Under the pieces are notes generated by a model. It was not told the origin of the DNA. It did no database searches and was given only the letters and a program-made list of their open reading frames with translations. The translations under genes were made by a program, and so were the position numbers. This document shows positions 22,584 to 35,634 of a stretch of DNA of 64,000 nucleotides, in pieces (positions within the stretch are counted from its first letter, which is position 1; every line of letters begins with the position of its first letter). Source of the stretch: Syncephalastrum monosporum B8922 (Eukaryota > Mucoromycota > Mucoromycetes > Mucorales > Syncephalastraceae); assembly GCA_000697355.1 (NCBI GenBank), contig JNEN01001256.1, positions 472,425-536,424 of the forward strand. Direction: 5' to 3'.

Positions 22584-24051
22584 ATTAAATATAAAATAAA
22601 AAGATGGACAAATAAATAAAAAAAAAATATGAAGAGTGAAAGGAATTAAAAGAGCAGAGATGTCAAAAGTAATGCGAATAAAGTCCGTTGGCTTTCAAAC
22701 CTGGTTGTTTATATACGAAGCGGAAGAGCAAAGGGAGCATCCAAAATTCCAAAGAAAAAAAAGGGGAAAGGTCAAGAGGTACGATTGAGTGGGTTATCTG
22801 TCAGTCAGGTACAAGGAACAGAGTGCCCAAGCGCACCTTGCATATGCTCGCGCGCGCGCGCGCAAAATAATAATAATAAAATAATAATAATAATAATAAT
22901 AAAGAGCTCGTGCTAGGGTCAACGATCCAGCTACGCGCCCTACGACGCTCTGTGTCCGCGCTCGCAAAACCCGGGGTCCCTACCCTGGAACACGCGTGTG
23001 TACAGTTACTTGGGTTTGATTTTTGGACCCTTTAATCCTTTGTCCATTCGCAATATCCCTATAGGACTTTATCAGGGAGGCGACAAATAACACACGCACT
23101 ACTCACACATCGTTCTCGCCATCTTAACTTTCAGAGAACGCTCCAAATTGTAGCATATGACAACGTTCGACACAAAAGGAGTCTAAGGGGCTATACGCTC
23201 ACACCCAACCCACACGTACGCACTAGATATACTTTACACCACAACACACACACACACATACACGCACACCACACACATACGTACATCCGATTTTTTTTTT
23301 CTACAACATCAAAGTTTGACAAAATAATAGTCATTGGCATGCGTCGTCTTGCATGGGGAACTCTCTAACTGTGCGCTTTAAACCATCATGTACATACACA
23401 TGATAAGACGACGACGGATTAAATCTCATTGTGGACATGCTCTCTTTTCGACGCAGTAAAATGTCTTGCTTCATAACTTTCTTTGGCGTTGCGAACATCA
23501 AAGTGTTTACGGAAACATCGCTTGAAATGGATAAATCAAAGAGCTTAATATGGAGAAGAAAAGAAAGTTTCACAGAACGGTAAGACCACTGCACTAGAGC
23601 GAGTAAAGATGACATGGATCGACGCCGCTGTGCCCCAGATCTCTTCCTCCTCTACCGCAGTGCAACCGAAGGGCGATCCCGAATTAAATCGTCCCTACAC
23701 CCATCCCTAGACCCGCACGAGCGCGATCCTGTTTGCAACACTAGGTTTCTTTTCATGTCCTGTGATCTGAACCCTGCATGCGTGTAGGCAGAAGCGCGCG
23801 CGCGCGCGCATGACCCCCTACACCTCCCAGAAGGGGAATACATATCTCTTTTCCGTTTTGGTCATATCCAGAATGCTAGGAGGCGCTTCCTTTTGTTCTG
23901 TCCTCTATTTCTTTGTCCCTTATCTATCTATGTGTGTGATCTTTGGTCATGGTATCTTGTTGGTTCTGTTCCCTTTATTTTGAGCCCCTCGTGGTTTGCA
24001 TTCATTTCACCTATTAAGAGGCTATAGATCCTGACTTCAAATTACCCATGT
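22584..24051. other. Long upstream region of the homeobox gene with simple repeats
   Basis: About 1.5 kb without a supported gene. It holds an alternating CG run (about 22,849-22,862) directly followed by an AAT trinucleotide array (about 22,865-22,902), a CA-rich stretch at about 23,240-23,280, and a second alternating CG run near 23,795-23,808. A minus-strand frame of 94 codons at 23,331-23,615 has no family resemblance. The length and repeat content suit a complex promoter for the minus-strand homeobox gene. Confidence 0.5.
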
Positions 24052-26359
24052 CTAAAGTTCTTTCTCATCACTGTATCCTCTGGCTATGCCTGATCGACCT
24101 TCCTGGATGGTGCTTGCTTCGTCTTGCCCAAGATTCGGTTCGAGACCCCTAAAGGAACGATTCTTCAAATGCTCCCCTATATTTCCATTCCGTATAACGT
24201 CAGCCGCTGCTCAAGTTTGTGTTGTTGTGTTTATATGTGCGCATGTATGTCAAGTGTGCAATATACAATCGTACATATACACAATATACACAGCCCTCTT
24301 GCAGGATTTCATATTACCTGCAGTGCTGCCTAATAAGCGTGTAATGCTCGTATTCTGGCTCCGAAGGCTCAGGTCTGTCAGCTTGCTCTCCAGTAACTCG
24401 CCTGAACCTGCATGTCTTTATGTTAACAAAAGCAAATGCATGCCAGTGAGCAAAAAATTACCTTGTTTGTTCTGGCCGCTCACGCGGTGGAATGGGCTCG
24501 ACTTGTATTGGCCGGTAATCAGAGAGAAATGGGGCTCCTCATCACTACTAGCATCGCTGGCTTCCTAGATACGAAGTCAAGTCAGACTTTAAGCGAAACG
24601 CTTTCCATCCTTCTAGTGTTTTCTTACCTCGTCGTAGGCAAAATTGTCCTCACGGATTCCAGGCAAAAGATTAGAGAAATCAGTGATGTAGTCACCCGTC
24701 CACTCCTTAGACCTGCGTGGTTCCACATTTCATTGATACATGAATCATATTGGAGGGGCAGGAGCCGTACCTGACGAGAGCAAGTTCAAGTTCAAACGGG
24801 GTTACTATCGGGCGGTAAAACTCCTACACGCGCATACATACAAACAAAAAACAAACAGTGGTGAGCACAGAAGACGAATATGCCTTCCCATTTCTGTAAC
24901 TACTTACCTTAGAATCAATCAAACTATTTTCGGGGCAAGCAACAAGGACGTAGCAGTCAACTTCTGCAAAGTTGGCCATCTTGGCTACGTTGAGTTTACC
25001 CATCACAAAAGTATAGGACTTGCGACCGGAGGCGCGGATAACATTTTTGAGATGATCAATGATATTCATGTATGACGCTGGCGATTCCCATTTCAGTCAA
25101 GAAATTCCGAAAGTCATGCACCTAAGAATAACTTACCCACACCCAATGTTCCAACGACGATACCAATCGTGTCGGCATCTTTGGCTTTCTGAACCAGAAA
25201 GTAACTTTAACCTTATGTCAGTGTTGCGACCACGTGTGATTAGCATGACATACCGCTTCATCAGCATTTTATTGACTTGAGCCGTCTCCCTTCGACTGGT
25301 TCTAGTCCGTGGATCGTATGTAAAGATCTATGATAAATTCACATAGAGCGCGCTCCCTGTCAATCTTGTTGAAAGAGAAAAAGAAAAGAAACACAGCAGC
25401 TTACTGGGCACTTGTTGTGGACCATCACGATGTTGGTCAGAGTAAGACTCTCGTTACCAACGAAAAAGATAGAGCACATATCTGAAGTGACGCCTTGAGG
25501 CAGCTCGTAGTACCGTCCACCCCTCCGCTTTTCAGCCTTAAGGCTATCCAAATCAACTGGTCTTGCTCGAACGCAGCAATCGCCTTCCTCCTGTTCTTTG
25601 TTTCCGCAACAGCTACGAGCTGCCAGTGTTGCGTCCGTTTCTCCGTGGTCATTTGGTCGTCCGTCCAGCGTCGACTGAAGGTTTGACTCTGTTTGGATTC
25701 GGGTGCGGATCAAGTTGGGGTAGTCCGTTAGTCCAGCCGCCACTGCGTCTAATTTCGGATGATCGTCAATATGCTGCCCTGTGACCGAGAGTGGTTTTTT
25801 TTAATTTTTTTTTTTTTACCCATTGCATAGGAATATTCAACGTCGCACATTAGTATAATGTTGGATTTCGTGTCAGGAAAGTGGTTCTTGAAAGCAGCCA
25901 CACAATCTTTAACGTCCACCTGTTGTTGCCCAAACACATATAATACGGGCAATCGTGATGTGCTAGAAAAAGATATAAGACGTCTGAGGAAGCAACTGTT
26001 TCTACTACCCACGGGCTAAGACACGATCTTCCATAATGTATAACGAGATCGGCGTTGACGTGTTCAGCAGCGACTTCGTCAACGCAACAGCTTCCGTAAG
26101 AGGTATCAGCAAGTACGAAAATATCCTTTTTGGTGCGATCACGTAGTAATGTTGCCAAGTTTGCTGCGTCAGCTAGCAATTCGTCTGGGAATTGCAAAGC
26201 GATTCTGCTGTAGCCACCTTCGAGGATTCTTTCCACTGTCCTTTCGATCTCATACAGAGTTTCGAGATCACTGTGCTGCACGCTTTCGACCTCTAGTTCC
26301 CGTTCAATAACCGACTGTCCGCTGTCAGCAAATGTCGTTGGCCCGTTCGCTTCTGACAT
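24052..26359 (-). CDS. DPH2: Diphthamide biosynthesis protein 2
   Basis: Eleven exons: 26359-26013, 25962-25820, 25778-25405, 25327-25254, 25204-25137, 25077-24908, 24823-24771, 24712-24628, 24564-24462, 24407-24318, 24206-24052; 553 residues, all in phase. DPH2 pairs with DPH1 in the radical-SAM-type [4Fe-4S] enzyme that starts diphthamide formation on elongation factor 2. Signs: [14 protein letters not shown], the cysteine pair [27 protein letters not shown], the [10 protein letters not shown] strand, [46 protein letters not shown] with [10 protein letters not shown], and the C-terminal [16 protein letters not shown] second in-frame ATG at 26410 is possible. Intron 2 contains a long T-rich tract. 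This is the most exon-rich gene in the window. Confidence 0.95.
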
Positions 26360-29300
26360 GTCCAATGAAGAAACAAATACACAGAAAAATATTCGCTTGA
26401 AGCGGTGCACAAATTATTGACTGTTTCAAAAGGATCGTACGGTATTCTTCTCAAAAGTGTATTCTGAACTACGTCTTTGTCAAGCGTGGAAAAAGGTCAC
26501 CCATATACTGGGTAGATGGATGACTGCACTACCTCACTAGGTAGGTGCCTGAGGATAGGCGCTATGCATATATATCGCCCTGCATTCGGCTGTCTGCCGC
26601 TGCGTGATCTAAGACCTACCGAGGCGGTCCGGCGGGCGCATGTTCTGTCCACTTCAGTTGCTCGCCTAATCCTCACAGAAAACAGGTTAGTAAACAAAAG
26701 TCTCCCTATTCCTATAGCTCATATGTGTGTATGTATGTATGTATGTATGCTCTCCTTTACGACAGAGAGGAACACTTTGGCGGGCACATTACAACCAGGG
26801 GAAAGGGACGAACAACCGGTTCTTAGAAAACGTGTACGGGATGGTCCGTCCAGCCCCTCGTTTCCCTTTTTTCCATCTCCTTAGTTTTTAATAATACATT
26901 CATATGCACAGAATATAATAGAATACAGAGCATTTTTCTCCCTCTATTCGTTTACGTACGGCCTATGCTCTATCAAGATGCACGTTGGAGATATGTCGTT
27001 AACACGCATAGAACTTGAAAAGCTTGGGATACACACGAGAACACCACATTCAAGTCGTACCTACCGCTTACCTCTCGTTTTCAGGGTGCACGGTGCACAT
27101 GGCCTGTGCTGTTGCTCAACAACGATTCAGGGCCTATGCATCAGTATGGCAACACAAAATACCTGACCTGGCTATACCCGTCTTCGGGCGTGCAAAAATC
27201 AAACTGGCCACATTTGTAACACTTGATACGGCATGTCTGGAAAAGCGACTTTGGACCATTGTGGCGCAGTAAGATTATGCAGATCCGTTGTTTCCTGAAG
27301 ATTGGCTAACATCCGTGCTCTCCAGTGCCTACCTGACAGATCCCGGCAGAGCCGGAGTACGATTCTTGGATCAACCACCGTTCTGGCATCATCTCCCTTT
27401 CCCTTTCCACGTCCCCTTCCTCTCCCGATCCCCTCCTATAAACCTCCAGATCCCCGGGTCTCCAGCCTCCAGCCTCCAGCCTGCAATTTCCCTTGAGTTT
27501 CCAGCCTCAAAAATCACCCATAGCTCTCTTCTCCTGGTTCGATTTCATCTTCCCCTTTTTTATATCCGTGGTTCTCACCTATTATAGCAATCCCTTTACG
27601 GCGAATTTGGCGCTGCAAAAGTGATATGACGTATCTTTTCCCTTTCTTCTCCACCAAATCCTTCCCATGTAAGCGTGTCTTCGGATAAAGCGCCGCAAAA
27701 AGGAGCACTTGATACGAAAGACAATGTCAATACTCCTGTGCCATCTCAAAGCAGCTCTGACATGCTTGCCCTCTTCACACATTGCGTCTCATAATAATGT
27801 ATGTGATAGCTAAGAATGCTGTCATTTCTGCTCTTGCTATATTGCGATACTCATCATAGGCTAGTCACGTCAGACTGCCTTTATAATGATACGATGAATC
27901 TTCTTCTCTTACTAGCTGACTACGCAAGTCAAATAGGTTACAGGAGGAGTCGATGCATAGGACAAGGTCATAGATTTTTTATGTAGGAGGTAAATTTGTG
28001 GGAGTAACTAGCTATAATGGGCCTCCGTTCCGAAATCAGCTCTTGTGGACTGCACTTCACTTGTTGTATGTAATCAAGCGGCCGAGGCAGGGGTCGTTAC
28101 GCTCGCTCATGGCGCATTGCCGCCGCATCACCTGAAACTGAATACACTTTTGAAATTACAGTGACACATTACCTAGTTGTAGAATACTCACCAGTGGTCA
28201 GGGAGCAGATATTTGGCACGGTGGCGATGCAAGTGGTCCCAGTCACCAACCGCCTAGACCAGAAACACACAAACGGAGAAGGAGCAAGGGAAACAAGCGG
28301 GACGAAGGAAAGGGCGAGAATGAAACATGTGCTAGCACCTTGTACTCATCTTATAAGCATGAATCTGCTTCACTTGCAAGCAGAGGTAAAATGCAAAAAA
28401 AAAAAAAAAGCCCTCTGTGGGAGGGGAGCAGGCGGACAGGGGGTAGGAAGACACAGACGGAGAAGAAGTCAGGAGGGGAGGCGAGACAGATGACGGCAAG
28501 CTACGTACACATTGGAGGAATCGTTTGTGATATTCAAAAGGATGTACTCATAGAAGCGACAACTTCGTTTCATGTGCACGGGTGCGGCGGTACATGGAGC
28601 ATGGGCAGGCAGCCGGTGGCAAAGGGACTTGAGTGAAGTCGTTCTATGTAAGCTAAACTCCCTAGTTCATGCTTCTATGAGTATGAATATACTGTACTTG
28701 CCTGGAGATGGACTTGAACGAGAAAAATAAAAGAAGAAATCTATGCTGATGAACTTTCATGCGATTATGGGGAAAAGAATGCAGGAAATAAAGAACCCGA
28801 CAGGGAGCGGCTCAGGTATTCATCGCGTTTTAAAAGTTCCACAGGATTACTTTGCTATCACGCAGCTCACGTTTACCTATGGGCGAGAAGTCTATTTGAA
28901 AAGTGTACTGGTGTCGTGTGTAATTTGCGGAAGTGGTGTCAGATATCAAGAATCTTATCTGCCTTCTCTACTCTCGTTAAATGACAGAATTAGGAGAAGA
29001 AGCTTATACGATTTCTCGCTGATGCCAGTAAATAGTCGTGCTAGCGAGCAAGATGTTGCTTTCCTATTGATCCTAAAAAGGTACAGAATAGGGCAGTATA
29101 TGGCCTGATAGCAGGATAATGGAAACTTTGCTTGGGTGACCAAGGTTCGACGCCTGCGGTGTGTGCGGGATTTACAATTCGTTACAGGACTACAACAACT
29201 CGAGATTCTGGAGGGGCTCTCTGAGCGAGCTGAGCGAGGCAGGAAAAATGTAAAGAAGGTGACATAGCAAAGCAAAAAATCAGCTCTGTTCGATAATAGC

Positions 29301-29515
29301 ATGTCTTTCGAGTGTGTTTGTGTGAGCGTATAGCCTGCGTGCGGATGTGTGCGTGTGCGTGTATATATAAGAGAGAGAGAGCAGAGCGAAATCAAAGGAC
29401 TTGAGGAGAGAGGAAGAGACGAAAGAGAAGAATGGTGACCAGGTACAGCACGTCACCAAAGTATTTAGAGCTGTATGGACACTGTGAGCTTTACCGCCTC
29501 CCTTTCTTACGATTC
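26360..29515. other. 3.1-kb region without a confirmed gene
   Basis: I find no ORF with recognisable domains. It includes a TATG microsatellite near 26,730, a CT-rich and CCAGCCTCCAG-type repeat stretch at 27,380-27,500, an A15 run at 28,396-28,410, and an intron-like donor/acceptor pair on the minus strand near 28,160-28,190 that could belong to a very short peptide or a non-coding transcript. A GT/GA-rich simple repeat lies at 29,300-29,390. Confidence 0.4.
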
Positions 29516-30691
29516 TCAACTTACAATAGCGTCCATTTTTGTAAGGACGTTCAAAACAGCAGCGACTATTTCGATGGACAATTCGGTTCCTGGTAGGATC
29601 TCGACCTTGGCACCAGAGCCAGCAAATGGCCAGGCTGAGAAATCGTTCATGAGCTCGTCGACCTTGTTAAAAGCTTGTTCCCGCAAGTCCGGCTGAAGGT
29701 ATAGCAGTGCATTTTCGAGGACGTTGGCGGCATAAGCAGCGCAAATCATGCTGACGGTGCGTAGGTAGGCGCTCGGGACATTAGACTGTGAATCGATGGA
29801 GGTTGCCGAGACACGAGTAACAAGCATGGTGCACACACGTTTGATGATTTCCTCTTTAATTCCTGTATCTGCAATGGGATGTGTGGCCATGTCGAACAGC
29901 AGAAAGTTGCGCTTTTCTGTCCGAAGCACGCCTTTGTCGACCAGGCCTTTTGCGAGGCGCTCACGCACTTGCTTCAGTTGGTATCCAATTTTCATAACGT
30001 TCCAGGTTTCTCCTATGGAGCGAATAAACAGAAGCAGTTAAGCATGCAGCTTTTCGGAATATAGCATCGAGACACGTATACAGAACGTATTGCATGACTG
30101 ATATACTGTATTGTATTGTATATGTATATATAGATCGTATTTCTTACCGCTCATTAGGTCGATCCAACTTGCGACACTCATTTTATCGCTGATTTTCATC
30201 ATTTTCAGAGCCTCGTCCAGGAGCACTTCGCCTGTAAGCTTGTCGTTTATGACCTCGATATAGCGGTCGGAAAGGGGATATTTTCGTCGATTGGGATCCT
30301 TCACCATAGCAATGCGGTTCCGGAATGCCAACTCCATGACGATGCAACCACGAAGAGCGTAACTAATGCTATCATTCCAGAAAGAAAGATAGCCCTGCCG
30401 ATACAACATCACATCAACACAAATATCCCCACTTGGTAGCAAACGTACCTGCTTGTCCTTCAGTCCGAGCAAAAGGACCTCTTCCATCAAAGTCAGTTTA
30501 GGTGTCGATTTGGATTCGTCCAAATCGCGGGGATCGTAGGCAACCTTTTTCTCAGCTGCCGAAGGGGATTGCTGGCTGTTTTTGTCGTGTGTTTGCTGAC
30601 TTGTTTGGTGGTTTGCTCCACTCGGTGATGTTTCCCCATCATTGTCGCTTCCTGATGCGCCTGCCACTCGTCTTCGCGTGATGGTTGACAT
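29516..30691 (-). CDS. VPS74: GOLPH3/VPS74 phosphatidylinositol-4-phosphate-binding Golgi protein
   Basis: Three exons: 30691-30449, 30394-30148 and 30012-29516; 328 residues (yeast Vps74 is 345). The family sits on the Golgi by binding PI4P and retains glycosyltransferases by binding their cytosolic tails. The N-terminus is disordered with an arginine cluster (TRRRVAGA). The GOLPH3 fold begins at LTLMEEVLLLGLKDKQ, then GYLSFWNDSISYALRGCIVMEL with the tryptophan and arginine of the lipid pocket, ETWNVMKIGYQLKQVRERL, EKRNFLLFDMATHPIAD, and the last helix LNVLTKMDAIVS. Given the PMT-like protein and PIG-U in the window it fits a secretory theme, but there is no sign of co-regulation. Confidence 0.96.
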
Positions 30692-31551
30692 GATGTAGAG
30701 GCACTACTGTAAACTATAGATGATGACTTGAATCCATAAGATATTAGCTCTAGATATTTTTATCTTTACGCACAAAACTAGTTTTGCTACCTTGGCTGGC
30801 GAAGGATACTCTAGTTTGCTCAAAAGAATAAGGCCACTTTACTAAAATGAACGGGCTGGTCGGATACGTCTCATTCACATTCAAACCCAGCTCAGCTACT
30901 AATGTTGTATTTTACCCCATCAAATTCAATTACGCCAGTAAAATACATACTTTACCCAATAGAAAGTGTGTTTAATGATCTAGCCGGCCAATAAGAAATG
31001 CAGCTGAAGATCTTCATTTGCGTCAAAAATGAAGGGTAAAATATGAATCTATTGTTTCCCGCCATATATGATACAATAGCTGTAATTCTACACTTACCGT
31101 GAATACTTCTCGCTTTTCATTGTTTCCAGCATTTGCCATGTATCTTGCAGTCCAGTGACTCTCCGTAGCGGAAAAGTTCTCCATATCGCAATAACGTTGC
31201 TACTTTCCCGGCCCAGACGTCTACAATATACTGTATACTACTTGTTTATCGGCCTCACGGTCCTCCTATTATTACTCACATCATGTTAATTAGTAGCTTC
31301 CGCGAAACATGATATAAATGCTTCAGTCAAACCAAATACCTCGACTTCGAAGCTCAGAACTCCATTTAGCCACACGATGCAAGGATCCTGATAGTATGTA
31401 TTATACCGCATAAAATTTCTCAGATGGGCGAGCCCATTTTTTTTTTTCTCGCCTTTGCATTATTTTTGTATAGTAGGGACAACTCAGGGATCTACTTTTT
31501 TACATAATCATATATATCCTGCTCTAAGTGCACATGTATATTGTGCAATAT
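30692..31551. other. Divergent intergenic region
   Basis: AT-rich DNA between the divergently transcribed VPS74 and PMT-like genes. No ORF of note. A T-run lies at 31,438-31,448. Both promoters are expected here. Confidence 0.5.
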
Positions 31552-34500
31552 ATGACAGTCATCATCATGACGGACCATGACTTTCATTCGTAAGTATACA
31601 TAAATACTATTTTCTACCAGAATCCCAACCACAGGAAAGTTCAGTATCGAACACTCAAAAAACTAAAAGATTAAGCACTGTACTGTTCAGTAGAGCAAAC
31701 TTTGTAAGGGGAGTTTGCTGTATGCAAGACATTGTTTTTTTTTTCGCACGTATCGCCAGCGACATGAGCATCATTGAATTTCAACTGGAATGACAGTACA
31801 AGTCCCTAAAAGGCATGATTACTTACAATTGAAACACAGCACTGAATTAATGTCTTCTATGTTCGTCTTTCCCAAATGTTGTTTGCTTTTTCATGTTATG
31901 CTTTTCTCACTGAGGTATCGACGGACAGCACCGAAGGCATCATCATCGACTGAGCCGCCCTTTTTCTACTACGATAAAAACGGAGATACACACCGCAATG
32001 AAAATCACGACTATGATGCCAAACAAAAGGGACATGAGCAATGGCCAAGGGCTACTACAACGAGTGGTTTCGAGCCAGCACGATTATTATTATTGACAGT
32101 ATTATCATTAATTATACGTGTATGGAATATGGGAGCTCCTAGCACTATTATGTATGTATCACATTGTTTTCTATGGAAATAACTACTACGTATTAATATA
32201 ATTCTTATAGTGCAAGCGAGATTCCTCTGTGCAAACAGGTCAACTGGTATCTCCAGCACAAGTTCTTCATTGGAGCTTTTCCTCCCTTGGGTGGTCTCTA
32301 TTATACGATGATAGCATGGCTTATGGGCTACGATGGGGCCGAAGAAATATTATATGCTGGACAGTAAGTTCACGCGCAGCGAAAACGAAAAACTGAGAAA
32401 GCATTAAACGAAAGTGGGTTCGTAGGCATATGGCATCCTTCCCTTTGCAGCAGCTACGCCTTTCATCAGCCGTCGTCGGAGCACTTGTAGTACCCATTGG
32501 TTACTCAACCATCCGTTCGCTCGGTTTTTCGCGAACGGCTGCTAGTCTCACAGCAGGACTTTTGATACTTGGTAAAGGCATGAAAATGAGAACGAATAAA
32601 CACTCACAAAATTTCTGCTGACATTCTTAGAGAACGGATTTGTGGCACAATCAAAGTTTGTCTTGCCTGAAACTTTATTATACTTCTTCTCCAGCTTGAT
32701 CGCCCTGATATGGTCAGGTCAAGTGAGATATAACGAGTCTGCATGGGCGCGTCGAACATTGACAGGTCTTTGTATCGGTTGTGCTATGAGGTAATGTGGA
32801 ATGTAACTGCGTTCAGTTACAAAAAGACATCTCATATAAGAAAAAAGCGTCAAATGGCAAGGCATCCTCTGCATGGCAGTGGTCTGGTTATCAAGTGGTA
32901 TAGAGCTTTGGAAGAAGCTAGGAGACAAGCGGATCGCAACATCTACCCTTGCTAGTGACTTTACGAAGCGACTAATTACAACCGCCATGCTTCCATTTTG
33001 CGTTTACTTCGCCATTTTTACGCTGCATTTTGGCTTAGTCCCAAACTCGGGCGACCACGACTTACTGATTAGCCCCCAGCTAAAATATTCCTTGAACGGA
33101 AACGAGTTTGAACCAACTCAGCAAGGTACCGTCACCCACGTCGTTTAGCGCGTAGGACAGATCAATTTATGGATGATATAAATTGGTAGACATCGCTTAT
33201 GGCTCCCATCTGGTCATGCGCCACGAAGGAACAAGTGGTGGCTATCTCCACTCGCATCTAAAACGCTACGAAACCGGAAGCACACGTAAGACAGAAATCA
33301 ACTAGGCGGCCACCTTTATAACAACGTCTCGAAATTCATTAGAGCAAGAGGTCACACTGTATCCATTCACTGATCTAAACAATGTTTGGATCATTCACAA
33401 GGCAGGGAAGCAATGGAATTCAAGCCAACCTATTGAGTACGTCAAGAACAACGACCCCGTGATGTTTGAGCATTATGCAACAACGAGAAAGCTTCACTCT
33501 CATGATCACCGACCGCCTATTAGCAACAGGAAGGAGCACCACGAAGTTACGTAAGTACCATAGTAGTGCTTCTTTGTCGCAAGGAGTTATCAAGCTAACT
33601 CAGGAAAATAATAAGTGCCTATGGTGATTATTTGATCCAAGATCCTCACGACCATTGGTGGGTCCGCACAGTAATGCCCGATGGAAAAATAGATACGGAC
33701 AATTTTGATATTCTTCAAGCTACCAAGACGAAGTTCCGTCTACTACATACGCGTGGCTGCTATCTCTTAAGTCATAATGCAATAGTCCCTGGGGAAAATA
33801 TCAATCAACAAGAAGTAACCTGCATGACATCGGCCAAAATGGCTTTGAGCACATGGACGGTGGAATCCGCCTACCACGAACACTGTAAGTGAAAGCATTC
33901 AAAATGAGCCATATAGTTTACCGTATATCTGCTCAGTGAACGGCGTGAGTCCAATCGTGACCTACGAAACCCCTAGCCTGGTCCAAAAGCTCCAAGAAGT
34001 GCACAGTCTCATGGCGTCGCATGAAACAGCGATACCAGATCGACTGGCTCCTGTCAAGAATAAGAAAGGCACACAGACAGGCCTACATAAGAGCCAAGGT
34101 TCTCCGCTACAGTGGTTCATCAGCAACAAGAAAACACAGCGGTTATGGGACCAAGTCAACGGCCGCGCCATTTACATTGTGCTCAACCCTGCTACACAAG
34201 CGTTAAAGCTGCTTTGCATTGCGCTATGTGTCGTTTATCTGTGCCTGGAATCTTTGGCAAGTAAGCGACAGATGCGCTTCCGACTCCGTGACGCTGTGAG
34301 CCATATCAGGGATTTGTATGGAGCGCCACTCGTTTTTTTCAGCACGGCAACCTTTGTTCAGGCATTTGGATTGAATTTCACGGTTGCACCCTCCGCACTG
34401 ATCGATGTATTCCCGAGCAGTTTCTATGGCGCGACATTTATCGCTACCTTCTTCGAAGCCGCAACGCTCCGCTGGAGTCGAAGAATACGTCTTTTTGTCT

Positions 34501-35045
34501 GTATAGGCATATTGAGCATCGTTGCTGTTGCTTTCTGGAAGCGTGCACGTTTTAACTACGGTTATCTCGTATTGACGAAGGCTGACTGTGAAGTGTCGGG
34601 ACTTCTCATGGACTGTCACCGCTTCCCGGCGCCGGCCCCAGACGAGAATGACCTGGGGAATGTGTCGAGCGCTACCGCTTCCACCATGTCAATTGCCTAC
34701 GTCGAACTGCCCGGAGACATATCCCCTTTCCGTTATCCAGTGGGAGAAGAAGAGCAGGCTGTGGAACAAGTAGCAACTTTGCAGCGTGCTGCATACAGCA
34801 AGGTAGCAAGCAAGATAACTGGAGCGGAGCGATACCACCAGGCTATTCATACACCCGGTCCGGAAAATGAAGAGATTGAAAAGGTGCAGACACAAGTCCG
34901 GGAGCACGCCCTAGAGCGGAATCAAAAATGGCTAGAAGAAGCTGAAGAGAAACGCCGCGCAAAAGACCAGGAGCATGAGGGACAGAAAGCAGTCGAGCAA
35001 GAGCAGTCCGATGAAGAGCAGCAACATATCGAAGACAGAGGATAG
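31552..35045 (+). CDS. Divergent protein O-mannosyltransferase (PMT) homologue, likely inactive
   Basis: Ten exons in phase: 31552-31589 (in-frame ATGs at 31552 and 31567), 31915-32151, 32211-32363, 32426-32571, 32631-32790, 32848-33125, 33190-33285, 33343-33550, 33604-33884, 33937-35045; about 900 residues. PMT proteins (GT39) move mannose from dolichyl phosphate to Ser/Thr in the ER. Seen here: first membrane helix RLLLLTVLSLIIRVW, the loop ending FPPLGGL, CAMSVKWQGIL, MIR segments (GYLHSHLKRYETGS, FTDLNNVWII), and several C-terminal helices. The usual [WF]DEVHFG loop motif reads ASEIPLC and DVHPPL reads GAFPPL, so the catalytic Asp and the Asp/His pair are gone. The last 110 residues form a charged coiled coil that ordinary PMTs lack. 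Exon 1 is less certain than the rest; an alternative start is 31790. Confidence 0.85.
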
Positions 35046-35634
35046 AAATATAACGAGACATCAACGTTATGCACGCAGTCATATAACACAAGTACATAGT
35101 TTTCATGATAAAAATATACAGATCATAGCTTTGTTCTGTACCCAGTTACCATATATGCATTTACATATTTACAGTATCTGTCTTGTGTATCAGCATTTGT
35201 ATAACGGTAGAAGGAGATTACAACCAACCAAGTCATAAATCTTGGAAAATATGAAGTGATGTACTGTATGTAGCTGTACGCCACCTTGTGATCGTAACAT
35301 GAACTCACAAATATTTTGTGCGCATCGAAAGAAAGTCCGCCCCTGGTTCAAGAAGATGTGGCCGTCTTCTCATATTTCTGCCAGTTTGAATATATAATAC
35401 AGAGGTGTCTATATATACCATACGAGGCCGCTTGTATCAACCGCTGAGCACTTGTGATTGATGAGCTAATTGGCTAATCATACGGGAAATGTATGTACGG
35501 TATTGAACAAGAGCGTATCTGTCAGACGTCACCTTGTTGTGAAACGTGCTGCCCTGAAAAGCTAAACTGAGAAAAAAAATAGTAGAATAAAGTTTTCTCC
35601 CCCATCTTCTATTTCTTCATCTTACTGACATAGC

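Noticed and set aside
28150..28360. Short spliced minus-strand gene with AVGDWDHLHRHRAKYLLPDH
   Set aside because: The attractive frame cannot be joined to the next exon without a stop; the only phase-consistent model gives a 35-residue peptide of no known family.
28680..28740. U1 snRNA-like ACTTGCCTGG
   Set aside because: The donor-pairing sequence is not ACTTACCTG, and no U1 stem-loops or Sm site follow.
29100..29180. tRNA-like GGTTCGA box near 29,142
   Set aside because: No matching A box, acceptor stem or anticodon arm at the right distance. No convincing tRNA was found anywhere in the window.
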